A stretch of 64,000 nucleotides of DNA. Source: Sycon ciliatum (taxonomy: Eukaryota; Porifera; Calcarea; Leucosolenida; Sycettidae). Location: assembly GCF_964019385.1 (NCBI RefSeq), contig NC_088646.1, positions 2,812,013 to 2,876,012 of the forward strand. The letters are read 5' to 3'. Below are positions 12,000 to 21,095 of this stretch, in pieces. Below the pieces are notes generated by a model that saw nothing but the letters and a program-made list of their open reading frames with translations, did no database searches and was not told where the DNA came from. The first letter of the stretch is position 1. Each line of letters begins with the position of its first letter. The translations under genes and the position numbers were made by a program.

Positions 12000-14219
12000 C
12001 CATGGCCAAGATACCATATATCGGCCGTTGATCAGTTGCAAGGAGCTGCGAAAGTGTTCCAGGGCAATGTCGTCCGCTGTCTGCGGATCACTGATGTCAT
12101 CGGTGATACCAATATCTTCAAGTCGCCAGAAACGTTGGAGATCAAATACTGGGTCTGGCAAGGTGGTAGCATCTGTGAGCATTATGTGGCCCGCAGTGTC
12201 ATCTGTCTCTGTGTCAGTAGGGCCTGCTGGGACAAATCCCAATTTGGAGTTCAGCAAGACCAGGCCATTGTTGAGTTGGATGTGACCGTTACCCATGATG
12301 GAGAAGTAGAAATCCGTGCCGATAAGGAGGTCAATTTCTACCTCCTCACGCTTGGTGACAATGGTGTCAGCTAGTTGGATGTTCTTGACTTCAGGGTACT
12401 GGTCGATGTCGATTGGGGATTTGACAACAGGACAACAAATCCACGGCATAACATTGGCGGTTACGGGCAAGGCTGATCCATCTCGACATAGGAGGGAAAA
12501 CTCCACTCTCGGCAGGGTGACCGTTCGCCGGGACGCAGATCCAAAACTAGCGATGGACAACACGTCTTCACCGACAACAGCTGCGTTGACAGAGGCAGCT
12601 AACGATTCATGAATAAATGTGCGAGTTGAGCCGGTGTCAAACAACAGTCGGCAGTCTGAGATGTTGCCTTGCCCGGCGACAGTTGCGATGGCGGTTGGGA
12701 GATTCACACCTTTGGACTGGACGTGCACCGTAGCGGTAGTATGTTTCTGTGGCCCTTGCTGCTGCTGAGTAGGATAGAAGGTACTTGCGGCAGCTGACAC
12801 TGGTGATGAGCCAAATTTCTGAGGGCACAGGGCACGGTGATGGGTCAACAGATTGCAGTGATAGCAGGGTCTTCTAGCAGTACAGTCCTTTGCCCAATGT
12901 CCCTTCCGTAAGCATACAAAGCAGTGGTCTTGTAGCTGCTGCTGTCTGGTAGAAACCGTGTTGAACGTTGGGCAGGTGTCCGAGAAGTGTTGCAACTTGC
13001 AGAAGAAGCATCTCGGAGTGGCGCGCCGCACAGAGCTAACTAACGTGGCTGCCGTGGCCGGAGGTTGGGAGTAGGCAGCATGAGGCTGTGCGGAAACAGG
13101 CGGTGGTCGTGGCAGAGTGCTCTCTGGTTTGCTGGCTGTGTCTCCTGCCAGTCGCTCGGCCGATTCACGGACCTCCAGGTAGATTCCCAGCTGTTTCCGC
13201 AGCTCATCAACAGTCCAACTCTGATTGTGGGGTTTCTGTGTCTCAAGTTGTACGATGACGCACTTTGGTAACTTGGAAGTGATGACAGGAATCAGCAGTT
13301 CCTGTTGCACACTTTGACCTTCCGCTTGCAAACAGCGCAAATTAGCCTCCACCTCGTTGTAAAATCTCCGCAACATGTGAGGTTTATTTGATGGCGCTGG
13401 CATTTCAGTAATTGCGCGGTATCGGGCTGCGATGATGGCATCCTTCTTGCCAAAGCGATCCTTCAATAATCCTAACGCCACGGGGTAATTTGAATCGGTG
13501 GTGGGAATACCGGCAATAACATCCAGGGCCATGCCTGTCAAATGACTTCTCAAATACGACAGTTTCTGTACGGCAGACAGGCTTTGATTTGTACCGATCG
13601 CAGATTGAAACATGTCAATGAACTCAGTGAAATGAAGTATGTCACCATCAAACTTCCTGATTGTGAGCACGGGCAATTTTACAGATCCATGAGCACTCTG
13701 TGCAGGCTGTGCCGAGTTGGCCGCCAGCTGGCCAACCGTGCTGGTGTGCTTCCCAATGGCTGACAGCAACTGCTGTGTTTGTTGCTGAGTTGCGGTGTGC
13801 ATTGTCAGCAGCTGCTGGACGTCAATTCCAGGTGCTTGACTGCTGGTACTGGTGTTGGCTGTGGCCCTTTTGGCTTGAGCACTCAGCAGGGACAGATTTT
13901 TGAAGTACGACGGTAACGTACTGGCCATACTTTCATACTCTTCTTCATCTTCTTTCTTTTTCTTTTTTTGAGTTGCTCCACTAGCCACGAAATCGTATAA
14001 CGCAGCGCCGTACTTATCTAGGTCAGCATCCAACTTCGTGAGGGCATCTCTATGCTGTTCACAAAACTGGGTCCGAATCCCGACCCACTGGTCTGCGTCG
14101 TCAGATGGACAACTTTCTGAAACTAAACGTTGGCACTTCGTATCGTCATCGTGGACAGTAGAATACAATGCACTGATTTTATTTGCTAAAACTCGGAGAC
14201 TCCCTGGATACTCGGACAT
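12000..14219 (-). other. BEL/Pao gag and protease region (rounded extent)
   Basis: The start ATG lies directly after the primer-binding site. The Gag core has the BEL/Pao pattern LPVLTIRKFDGDILHFTEF, then FGKKDAIIAARYRAI. Three zinc knuckles follow: CFFCKLQHFSDTC, CFVCLRKGHWAKDC and CYHCNLLTHHRALC. The retroviral-type aspartic protease carries LLFDTGSTRTFI. An acidic/lysine run (KKKKKKEDEEEYE) lies near residue 90. Confidence 0.9.
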
Positions 14220-14221
14220 GG

Positions 14222-14234
14222 TTTCGGCACCAAT
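14222..14234 (-). other. BEL/Pao primer-binding site
   Basis: The minus strand reads TTGGTGCCGAAAC between the 5' LTR and the gag ATG. It starts with TGG as expected for pairing with a tRNA 3' CCA. The primer tRNA is not named here. Confidence 0.6.
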
Positions 14235-14237
14235 TTA

Positions 14238-14468
14238 TGTTGTGACTAGAGTCTAGACTCTCTTAGTTCCACAACATAACTAACTTCATAAGGACTGGGA
14301 TTAATTCTCATTCAGTACTACATGACTTACTCTAATCTCTAATCATCAAGAAGCTGGGTAAAACCATAAAGCCATCAAAACAAACAAAAGGGCTAATGCT
14401 ACGTGGACGATAACGTCACACAAACATACACGTGATATTATGTACAACTTCGTGATGTAATCACGACA
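14238..14468 (-). repeat. BEL/Pao 5' LTR
   Basis: Second 231-bp LTR. It reads identical to 8056-8286 and is followed by the GCAAG target duplication at 14469-14473. Confidence 0.95.
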
Positions 14469-14473
14469 GCAAG

Positions 14474-15981
14474 TGCTCAGGAAGTCAGCGCAGTCACTCG
14501 CCAGCCCTCTGGCAAAGCTATTCACCCAGTGCTTCCGGGACGGGGTGCAACCTGCATCCTGGAAGATCGCGAACGTTGTCCCTATTTTCAAGAAAGGTTC
14601 CAAGTCTACCCCGAAGAACTACCGTCCGATTTCCCTCCTCTCTATACTCTCTAAGGTGATGGAGGCCATCATCAATCGCAGCATCACTAACTTCCTGGAA
14701 AGCCTCATCAGGTTCTCTCCGGACGGCAATTCGGGTTCCGACGCGGCCTGGGCACGACTGATCTTCTCCTCTCACTTCAGCATGAGTGGAGTCGGACGTC
14801 CAATGCTGGGGGTGTGACCCTCGCGAGTCCTTGCTGTCGACGTGGCCGGCGCATTTGACAAAGTGTCGCACCGCGGTGTAGTTCACAAGGCCAGATGTCT
14901 TGGGCTAACTGGCCACCTGCTCTCATGGTTGAAAAACTACCTAGAGAGCCGCCAGATCCGGGCCGTGGTTGGTGGACAAACATCAGCCACACACGCCATC
15001 CGAGCAGGTGTGCCTCAAGGAAGCATCCTGGGGCCCACTCTCTTCTTGATCTACATTCATGACGCTGAGGACCACCTTCCCCAATCGACCAGCCTTGCCA
15101 CGTACGCAGACGACACAACGCTCTACAAGTGTATTCGGTATCTCGGCAACCTCGCAGCTGACTGTGATGATCTCCAGACCGCCGTCAATGCCCTTGCTGC
15201 CTGGGGTGCGACCTGGCGAGTGACATTCGAGCCCGCCAAGTCGTACCTACTCCACGTCAGCCACCACCGTCGGCCCTGAGACTGCCCTCCGGTCACATTC
15301 CAAGGTGAAATGGTTCCTGAAACCCAGTGCCTGAAGCTACTTGGGATAGCCTTCGACAGTCAACTGACATTCTGCCAGCAGATTCGACAGTCAGCCCTGC
15401 GCGCCACACAGCGACTGGGCTTCCTGAAGAAAGCCTCAGCAGTGCTTGACCCTGGCTGCCGACTCACGGTCTACAACGGCTTTGTTCGCCCAGTCTTAGA
15501 GCATGGCATGCTAGTCTGGATGGGTGCTTCTCAGACGGTGCTGGCCCAACTCGATGCTGTACAGCGGAGAGCCCTGCATCTGATCGGTGAAGGCGCATAT
15601 CTGCCAAGCCTCGAACTCCGGCGCAAAGTGGCTGCTCTCTGCTATCTCTACAAAATCCACTACCTGACAGGCCCACAGATGCTAACCCGAATGCTGCCCC
15701 CCTCCCAAGCAGTACCAGACCACGACCAACATCCTGCCAACACCAGGCAGCAGGCGCGGGTGGCGGCCGGCCACCGCTACCAGCTGCAGTCTGATATCCC
15801 AGCCAATTCTCGCAACAACGTCCGCCGGTCGTTCCCTGAAGGAGTGCTGGACACCTGGAACCAGCTGCCTCGCCAACACCTCCTGGATCAGCCCGACCAG
15901 AAGAGGTTGCAGTCCTTCAAGTGCAGCGTCCACCGATTCCTGCGCTCGAGCCACTGGGACTGGGCGACCGACCGGCTGTAG
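14474..15981 (+). pseudogene. LINE ORF2, reverse transcriptase and C-terminal part (broken)
   Basis: It continues ORF2 after the BEL/Pao insert. Blocks in order: VVPIFKKGSKSTPKNYRPIS, FGFRRGLGTTD (read in another frame), VDVAGAFDKVSHRG, GVPQGSILGPTLFLIYIHD, the catalytic TYADDTT, LKLLGIAFDSQLTF, and the thumb/C-terminal pattern RRSFPEGVLDTWNQLP. The frame slips once around 14700-14730, again around 14825-14840, and meets TGA at 15277-15279. These breaks make the LINE inactive irrespective of the BEL/Pao insertion. ORF2 would be about 970 residues. Confidence 0.88.
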
Positions 15982-16059
15982 GGACTCTGCGTGGTGGTTT
16001 TCTGGACGTTACTGTGAGAGAGTGAGTCTGTGCACAAATATTATGTATTATTACGCGTC

Positions 16060-16139
16060 TGCGTGAGTGTGCACGTGTGTGTCTGTGTGTGCGTGCGTGT
16101 GTGTGTGTATGTGTGTGGTGTGTGTGTGTGTGGTGTGTG

Positions 16140-16216
<77 letters not shown>

Positions 16217-16237
16217 TGGTGTGTGCGTGCATGCGAG

Positions 16238-16333
<96 letters not shown>

Positions 16334-16335
16334 AG
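16060..16335. repeat. GT/CA microsatellite, about 275 bp
   Basis: Nearly pure (GT)n with short interruptions (GTGGTGTG, GTGCATG). It lies just 3' of LINE ORF2. LINE 3' ends often end in or seed simple repeats, so it may mark the LINE 3' tail. Long ORFs across it are artefacts of the repeat. Confidence 0.95.
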
Positions 16336-17250
16336 TGCACATGGTTGGTATGTGGCGTTTATGTGAGCGTATGATAATAATCTCTTCAATAATATTAATA
16401 TCTTTATTTAGATTACCCAACGCCGGCGAACGCCTATCAGCTTGATCTCCTATTTGAACATGCGCATATGTGTGTGTATGATGTGCCCTAGCTCACTTAG
16501 AATTATTATTATGTTATACACGTAGATCATGTCCATGATGCCTTTCCTCTGCGCAGGTCGACCGCACTATTGTTTTTAAGATTCACATAATTATTACTTC
16601 TGCATAATGCATTACATACTATGATCATGCTGGCTCCATCCCTTATCTCCTAAGCTACCACCCCCCGCCCCCCCCCCCCCCCCCCCCCGGTGCGTCTGCC
16701 CAGTGTTGACTCCGAGACCCACGGTCGGACGAGCTGCCCAGGCCTCACCACCACTGCCGTTTCCGTGCTGCCTTCTCGATACATACGTATGTACACTGTA
16801 TATCATGTGCACATTCACATGTCTGAAGGTTTGTGGTTTTTCAATTAAAAAAGAAAAAAAAAAAATGATCCCGCACACCCTTGTACAATTAGATGTCTGA
16901 TGATTGGTTCAGCCATGAAACTCTGAGTCACAACGGTTTTTCATTGTGTGCCTTTGTGAATACAATTAGAATACAATTAGACTTATCAGAGTAAAATTTT
17001 AAAAAAGAGGAACATTAATTAAAGTTTACAAGTAAGTTATCCGTTTTGTCCAACACTAACGATTTTAGGCAGGATAGTGGTTAGTCCAACTGTGCAACAA
17101 TTAGCACAACACTGACTGATGTGATACTGGCATGCAACGAACCTGATGCTTAGCTGCATCACGTTTGGAATGCGCAAAACCAACAGCCTTCCAACTTGGA
17201 AGGCTGTTGTAACGTCCAAGTAACGTTCCTGCAGCTTCATTCATAGGAAA
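16336..17250. other. Noncoding stretch, no gene seen
   Basis: AT-rich sequence with a poly-C run near 16662-16688 and a poly-A run near 16851. A short perfect palindrome CCTTCCAACTTGGAAGG lies at 17189-17205. The same palindrome occurs in the dispersed repeats at 17610-17626 and 30158-30174. No coding signal. Confidence 0.5.
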
Positions 17251-17253
17251 AAG

Positions 17254-17391
17254 GGTTTCAGAGCAGACTCGCTCTCTTCCCATTCACTCTACCTGATGAG
17301 GGCAATTTTGCCGAAACGTTGTAAAAATTGATGGAGAAATGAGTTCGAGTTTGCAGAGTGAATGGGAAGAGAGCGAGTCTGCTCTGAAACC
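17254..17391. repeat. 37-bp inverted repeat around a hammerhead-like motif
   Basis: Arms 17254-17290 and 17355-17391 are complementary (GGTTTCAGAGCAGACTCGCT on the left, its complement on the right). The loop holds ACCTGATGAGGGCAAT then TTTTGCCGAAACGTT. CTGATGA, a short stem with a bulged G, and GAAAC are the conserved core of a hammerhead ribozyme. The cleavage-site strand (a GUH before stem I) is not clear, so activity is doubtful. Hammerheads of this kind are known from Penelope-like and other retroelements. Confidence 0.4.
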
Positions 17392-17835
17392 TTTTTTAAC
17401 TAGCATATTTGAAACTCGGGTATTGAGCCAATAATAAAAGTAGAAAGGAAAAGGACATATGGAAACGAACTATATGGAAACTCTCCACCACTGTAACTAG
17501 ATACTATATACAGTCAGAAAGTGCAACAACTAGGCACAAAAATGACAGAGTACTGGGACATTCGACGTCCTGACACCTAGCTTCAACACATCTCCGTAGC
17601 GCTAACCGACAGTCTTCCAACTTGGAAGGTTCAAGGTTATGGAAAGACCAAAGAGGGGAAGGCAAGCGCAACGAAAATGAGCACAAGCTACAGTCCCAAC
17701 GGAACAAAGAATGTCGATTGTTACTGGACGGTGACGAGACCAGTAGGCGATTTGACAAAGCGGTCTAACTACAATTCTAGTTGTTGCACTTTCTGACTGT
17801 ATAGTATCTAGTTACAGTGGTGGAGAGTTATTAAC

Positions 17836-18843
17836 CCTTTACCGGTCTACCATAAGCGTACCGATACTATAGTATCGGTACGTTTGGCCCTCATTTTTTT
17901 GGGGTCTTGTTGCTAGGAGACAGCTAAAATGGCGCTCTACGCGTAGCTGAGGTCCAAGGCTTTCTGACGATGTGCAAAACAACCATGCTTACCATACAAA
18001 TTTTTGCCGTATCGATCGACTGAAGTTTGTTGAAATTGGAAAAGACGACCATCCGCCATGCGCGCATTTCAAGAATGCGAGTGCATCTCTTGGGGCCGTG
18101 TTTGACAAGCGCTCTGAGAGCAGTAACATCACTAGTCCAGGCTGGATGTCCCGGGAGGTTTTGCAGTGTAGTGTGTTGAGAAAAAGAGCTCCGTTGAGTC
18201 CTGCTAGTTCAAAAATATATCGTCCACGAATGAAGAAACAAAATTCTCCAAACAGAGAGGAAGCCTTCTTGCTGCCGACACGGCGACAGCGACTGTCACA
18301 AGGACTCGTCAGGTGCGATCAGCTGATTCGCCTGGCCGTGAGAATCACGGCATGCGTAAGCTCGCGCCTGAGTACTCATCTGAGCGAGAGTGAATCTGAC
18401 GCGAGCAGCGCTGAGATGAACAAAACGAAACTGCGATATCGTGCAATGGGAATTGCTGCTGCTGGCGTATCGCCGATGGCGAGGTGTTGGTGTTCAATGG
18501 CGGTATTGTAGAGAGCCTACATTTCTTGTAAAGACGTAGCCCTTACCTGATTGTTTATCGTACGACTTCAGCTCCATCACGAACTTGGTATGCCCTTCGT
18601 GCTGTGATATTCGTGTATTTCATTCGCAATTGTATTTTCTCTCAACTTGAAGGGCTACCATGGGCCCTATCCTTGCCTGGACCTAGTCATATTTGAATTT
18701 TCTGGACGCGTTCAGGCACACAGATTTTGAAAATATATGGTTTACCCATACCTACATCACATGGTTCTTGAGTTATTGCTGGTTGTGTGTACATGTGTTT
18801 GCGTGACCACCCCTCACATACATTGAGTTAGACCGGCAAAGGG
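17836..18843. mobile_element. TTAA-flanked nonautonomous element (piggyBac-like ends)
   Basis: Ends CCCTTTACCGGTCTA on the left and its near-complement TAGACCGGCAAAGGG on the right. TTAA flanks it at 17832-17835 and 18844-18847. A TTAA target duplication with CCCTTT ends is typical of piggyBac-type elements (Kolobok also uses TTAA). A 179-codon open frame inside (17972-18511) shows no transposase motif and I would not call it a gene. A palindrome GATACTATAGTATC lies near the left end. Confidence 0.7.
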
Positions 18844-18847
18844 TTAA

Positions 18848-19719
18848 AGGGGAAGTATACCCTAAAATCAAATTTTCACCAGTTGTAGTCTTCTGGGTGC
18901 TGAGTCGAATGGTCTTGGTCCGAGGAAGCTGCGACGCTCCCTTCCTACTTGAATCCCAATCGAACTCGCGCACTTCCACCGAAACTGGGTGACTGCGCCC
19001 TACTAGATGGGGATTTGTATGCAAAATGTCACTAAAAGCGCCATTTCGTTCTTATAAAAGCACGGATGACCGCGATTGGCCCATATGTTGTAGTCTTTTG
19101 GACGCTGAGTCGACTGGTTTTGGTCCGAAAAGGCTGCGATGCAGCGTTCCTCCTTTATTCCCAATCGAACATGGTTGAACAAGCGGTCACGTGCTCCTGG
19201 GTGCCCAAATCACCTGGTCACCGCGCCAGCACGGGCCCAGCAGGCGACAACTTTCACACCAAGGTTCAACTCGAGTTCAACTCGAGTGACAGGACTGCAC
19301 CCAAAAAAGGTCAAACAGGCTAGTAAGTTGTACCCTGCAGGCACGGTGACCAGGTGACTGGTGTACGCAGGAGCACGTGACCGCTTGTTCAACCATGTTC
19401 GATTGGGAATAAAAGAGGAACGCTGCATCGCAGCCTTTTCGGACCAAAACCAGTCGACTCAGCGTCCAAAAGACTACAACATATGGGCCAATCGCGGTCA
19501 TCCGTGCTTTTATAAGAACGAAATGGCGCTTTTAGTGACATTTTGCATACAAATCCCCATCTAGTAGGGCGCAGTCACCCAGTTTCGGTGGAAGTGCGCG
19601 AGTTCGATTGGGATTCAAGTAGGAAGGGAGCGTCTCAGCTTCCTCGGACCAAGACCATTCGACTCAGCACCCCGAAGACTACAACTGGTGAAAATTTGAT
19701 TTTAGGGTATACTTCCCCT
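18848..19719. mobile_element. 872-bp hairpin (foldback) element with TTAA target duplication
   Basis: The whole element is an inverted repeat: left arm from AGGGGAAGTATACCC at 18848, right arm ending GGGTATACTTCCCCT at 19719, centre near 19280 (TTCAACTCGAG repeated). Arms are each about 400 bp and nearly identical, so both strands translate to the same peptide (MTAIGPYVVVFWTLSRLVLV). TTAA lies on both sides (18844-18847 and 19720-19723). No transposase. The left TTAA is shared with the piggyBac-like element, so the hairpin went into that element's target duplication. Confidence 0.85.
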
Positions 19720-19876
19720 TTAACTCGTTTCCATTATTTTTTATGTCCTTTTCCTAACTGCAAAATATGGGATTTTCGTGAGAATTCACAATGCCCTCGC
19801 GACCAGTACCACCGCGCCTTCGCCTGCTGAGTAATAATAATTCTGTGCTTTTTAGAAGTTGCGACTTCCGCGGTAA

Positions 19877-20016
19877 TGCGCCAACGAGGAACACACGCTT
19901 CTTGCAGAACTTGACACTTGAGTGACTTGACTCGTGTGCTCCGGATGGCAGTCGTGAGTCAGTCAAGTGTCAAGTAACTTAGTTCGGCAAGAAGCGTGTG
20001 CTCCTCGTTGGAGCAA
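19877..20016. repeat. Short hairpin repeat
   Basis: Left arm CCAACGAGGAACACACGCTT (19881-19900) pairs with right arm AAGCGTGTGCTCCTCGTTGG (19992-20011) with one mismatch. Inner blocks ACTTGACACTTG and CAAGTGTCAAGT also pair. A similar module (CAGTCAAGTGTCA...AGTTCGGCA) occurs in the 1.06-kb TA element near 5867-5902. Confidence 0.6.
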
Positions 20017-20039
20017 CCAACTTTCTGTGCTTCTTGTAA

Positions 20040-20821
20040 TTTTTATGCTGCAAAATACACGTATGCTGTTATCAATCTGCAACATTGGTAATCTATGCCA
20101 CTATTTCCATTTTTCCAAAGCAGAATTCAAGCACTATGAGTGCTATTTTGGAGCAGAATGCGAGCATATTGAAAAGCAGAATCCATCAAGTTCTCGAGCA
20201 TTATACGCCCCCTCCCCCTACACACGGGGGCCTACGCCCCCCCCCCCCTAGACACGGGGCCTACACCCCCCCCCCCACACACACACGCACAAACGTGCGC
20301 TCGCCACACACACAGACATACACACACCTACACACACACACCTACACACACACAAACACACACACACACACACACACACAAAAGCACCAGAAAGGGTACC
20401 ATGTATCACACTGCAATGTATCATGTCACACAATCATAATAAGTATATGCTGCATCGTGTATACCAGAAAGAATACGAGTACCACTATAGTTCAACATAT
20501 GTTCGTGTACTTTCAACACTTATCTTGGAAAAGAACGCATGATGAATAAAAAGCTACCAATGATCAAAAATGTATCACGCATCACTCGGCTCTGCTTGCA
20601 CATGAAGAAATAGATTGATTTCTGACTCAACAAAGCGAGATTATAAGGAAGTGTCACCAGTTGCACATAGCACGGGAAAGGAGGAAGACTACGACCGATA
20701 TCTTCAAGAAGATGAAGAAAAAGAGTTCAAGATAGAGGTTGCGCTAATGACAGGCACGAATACATGTGGGTTCATCTCTTCACCACGATAGTCTAGACAT
20801 GTCAAGACACAGGTAACTTAC
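20040..20821. other. Noncoding stretch with poly-C and CA runs
   Basis: C-rich runs (20206-20272) and CA repeats (20273-20380) follow three copies of AGCAGAAT at 20120-20190. The same AGCAGAAT motif recurs at 4170-4262. It lies 3' of the methyltransferase-like gene and may hold further unrecognised exons or its 3' UTR. Confidence 0.4.
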
Positions 20822-20994
20822 TTCTCTCTGGCCATGCTGTTGCTGCTGGCATGCCACCACACATACATGCATAACACAAGCTGTCCACCGACTGTCCATG
20901 GTCCTGGCCTTGATCCAGCCGTAACTGCAATGCATATCTTGGTATTGAATAAATCCGAAAGGAACATGCAGGTCTCCGATGGCGGCATGACTTA
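20822..20994 (-). CDS. Probable second exon of the Dam-like gene
   Basis: The exon lies between an acceptor (minus strand GTGCCTCAG|TA) and a strong donor (GAGAA|GTAAGT). It is 173 nt: two bases complete the split codon left by the first exon, then 57 codons, open throughout. The peptide begins SHAAIGDLHVPFGFIQYQDM. I see no known domain in it. Phase agreement supports it, but splicing is inferred. Later exons were not found. Confidence 0.45.
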
Positions 20995-21095
20995 CTGAGG
21001 CACACTGCACACACGCGGACAATGATTGTTTAGCGCACCTGTATACACATGGCGAATTGTGAGACATGGAGGCGGTTATGGCGCGCTCTCCTCAC

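Larger units (their letters stand above)
8056..14468 (-). mobile_element. BEL/Pao LTR retrotransposon inserted in LINE ORF2
   Basis: The element is bounded by two 231-bp LTRs (8056-8286 and 14238-14468) that read identical. Each begins TGTTGTGA and ends TCACGACA. A 5-bp duplication GCAAG flanks it (8051-8055 and 14469-14473). On the minus strand, in order: LTR, primer-binding site, Gag, protease, reverse transcriptase, RNase H, integrase, LTR. That order and the domain types are those of BEL/Pao. Identical LTRs mean a recent insertion. The copy looks whole or nearly so, with at most about one break. Confidence 0.95.
2003..16060 (+). mobile_element. Two-ORF non-LTR retrotransposon (CR1/Jockey-group LINE), split by later insertions
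   Basis: ORF1 (2003-2410 plus 6326-6670) and ORF2 (6660-8055 plus 14474-15981) form one LINE in order on the plus strand. ORF1 and ORF2 overlap by 11 bp around an ATGA. Deleting 2411-6325 (two TA-flanked elements and a TA copy) rejoins ORF1 in frame as VGNL|GDQCTEE. Removing the BEL/Pao element and one 5-bp duplication rejoins ORF2 as GIPAQVLRKSAQ. The LINE is therefore older than all its inserts. It is also dead by itself: ORF2 has two frameshifts (about 14700-14730 and 14825-14840) and an in-frame TGA at 15277-15279. The 3' end is not defined; the GT microsatellite begins near 16060. CR1, L2 and Jockey clades cannot be told apart by eye. Confidence 0.85.
17413..19757. mobile_element. Interrupted dispersed MITE with GTAGAAAGGAAAAGGACAT ends
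   Basis: The left end reads TTGAGCC...GTAGAAAGGAAAAGGACAT (from about 17413). The right end has its complement, TATGTCCTTTTCCT, near 19740-19755. The body holds inverted blocks: AGATACTATATACAGTCAGA near 17500-17520 and its complement at 17795-17815. Related copies lie at about 29940-30440 and 60124-61040. A piggyBac-like element (17836-18843) and a hairpin element (18848-19719) are inserted at one TTAA within it. Removing both restores GAGTTATTAACTCG, matching the 60-kb copy (GAGTTACTCTTAACTCG). Confidence 0.6.

Noticed and set aside
16041-16389. Long frames of alternating His-Thr or Cys-Val
   Set aside because: Pure GT/CA microsatellite translation.
17972-18511. 179-codon frame as a transposase
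   Set aside because: No DDE or zinc-finger motif of piggyBac; it lies wholly within a nonautonomous element.
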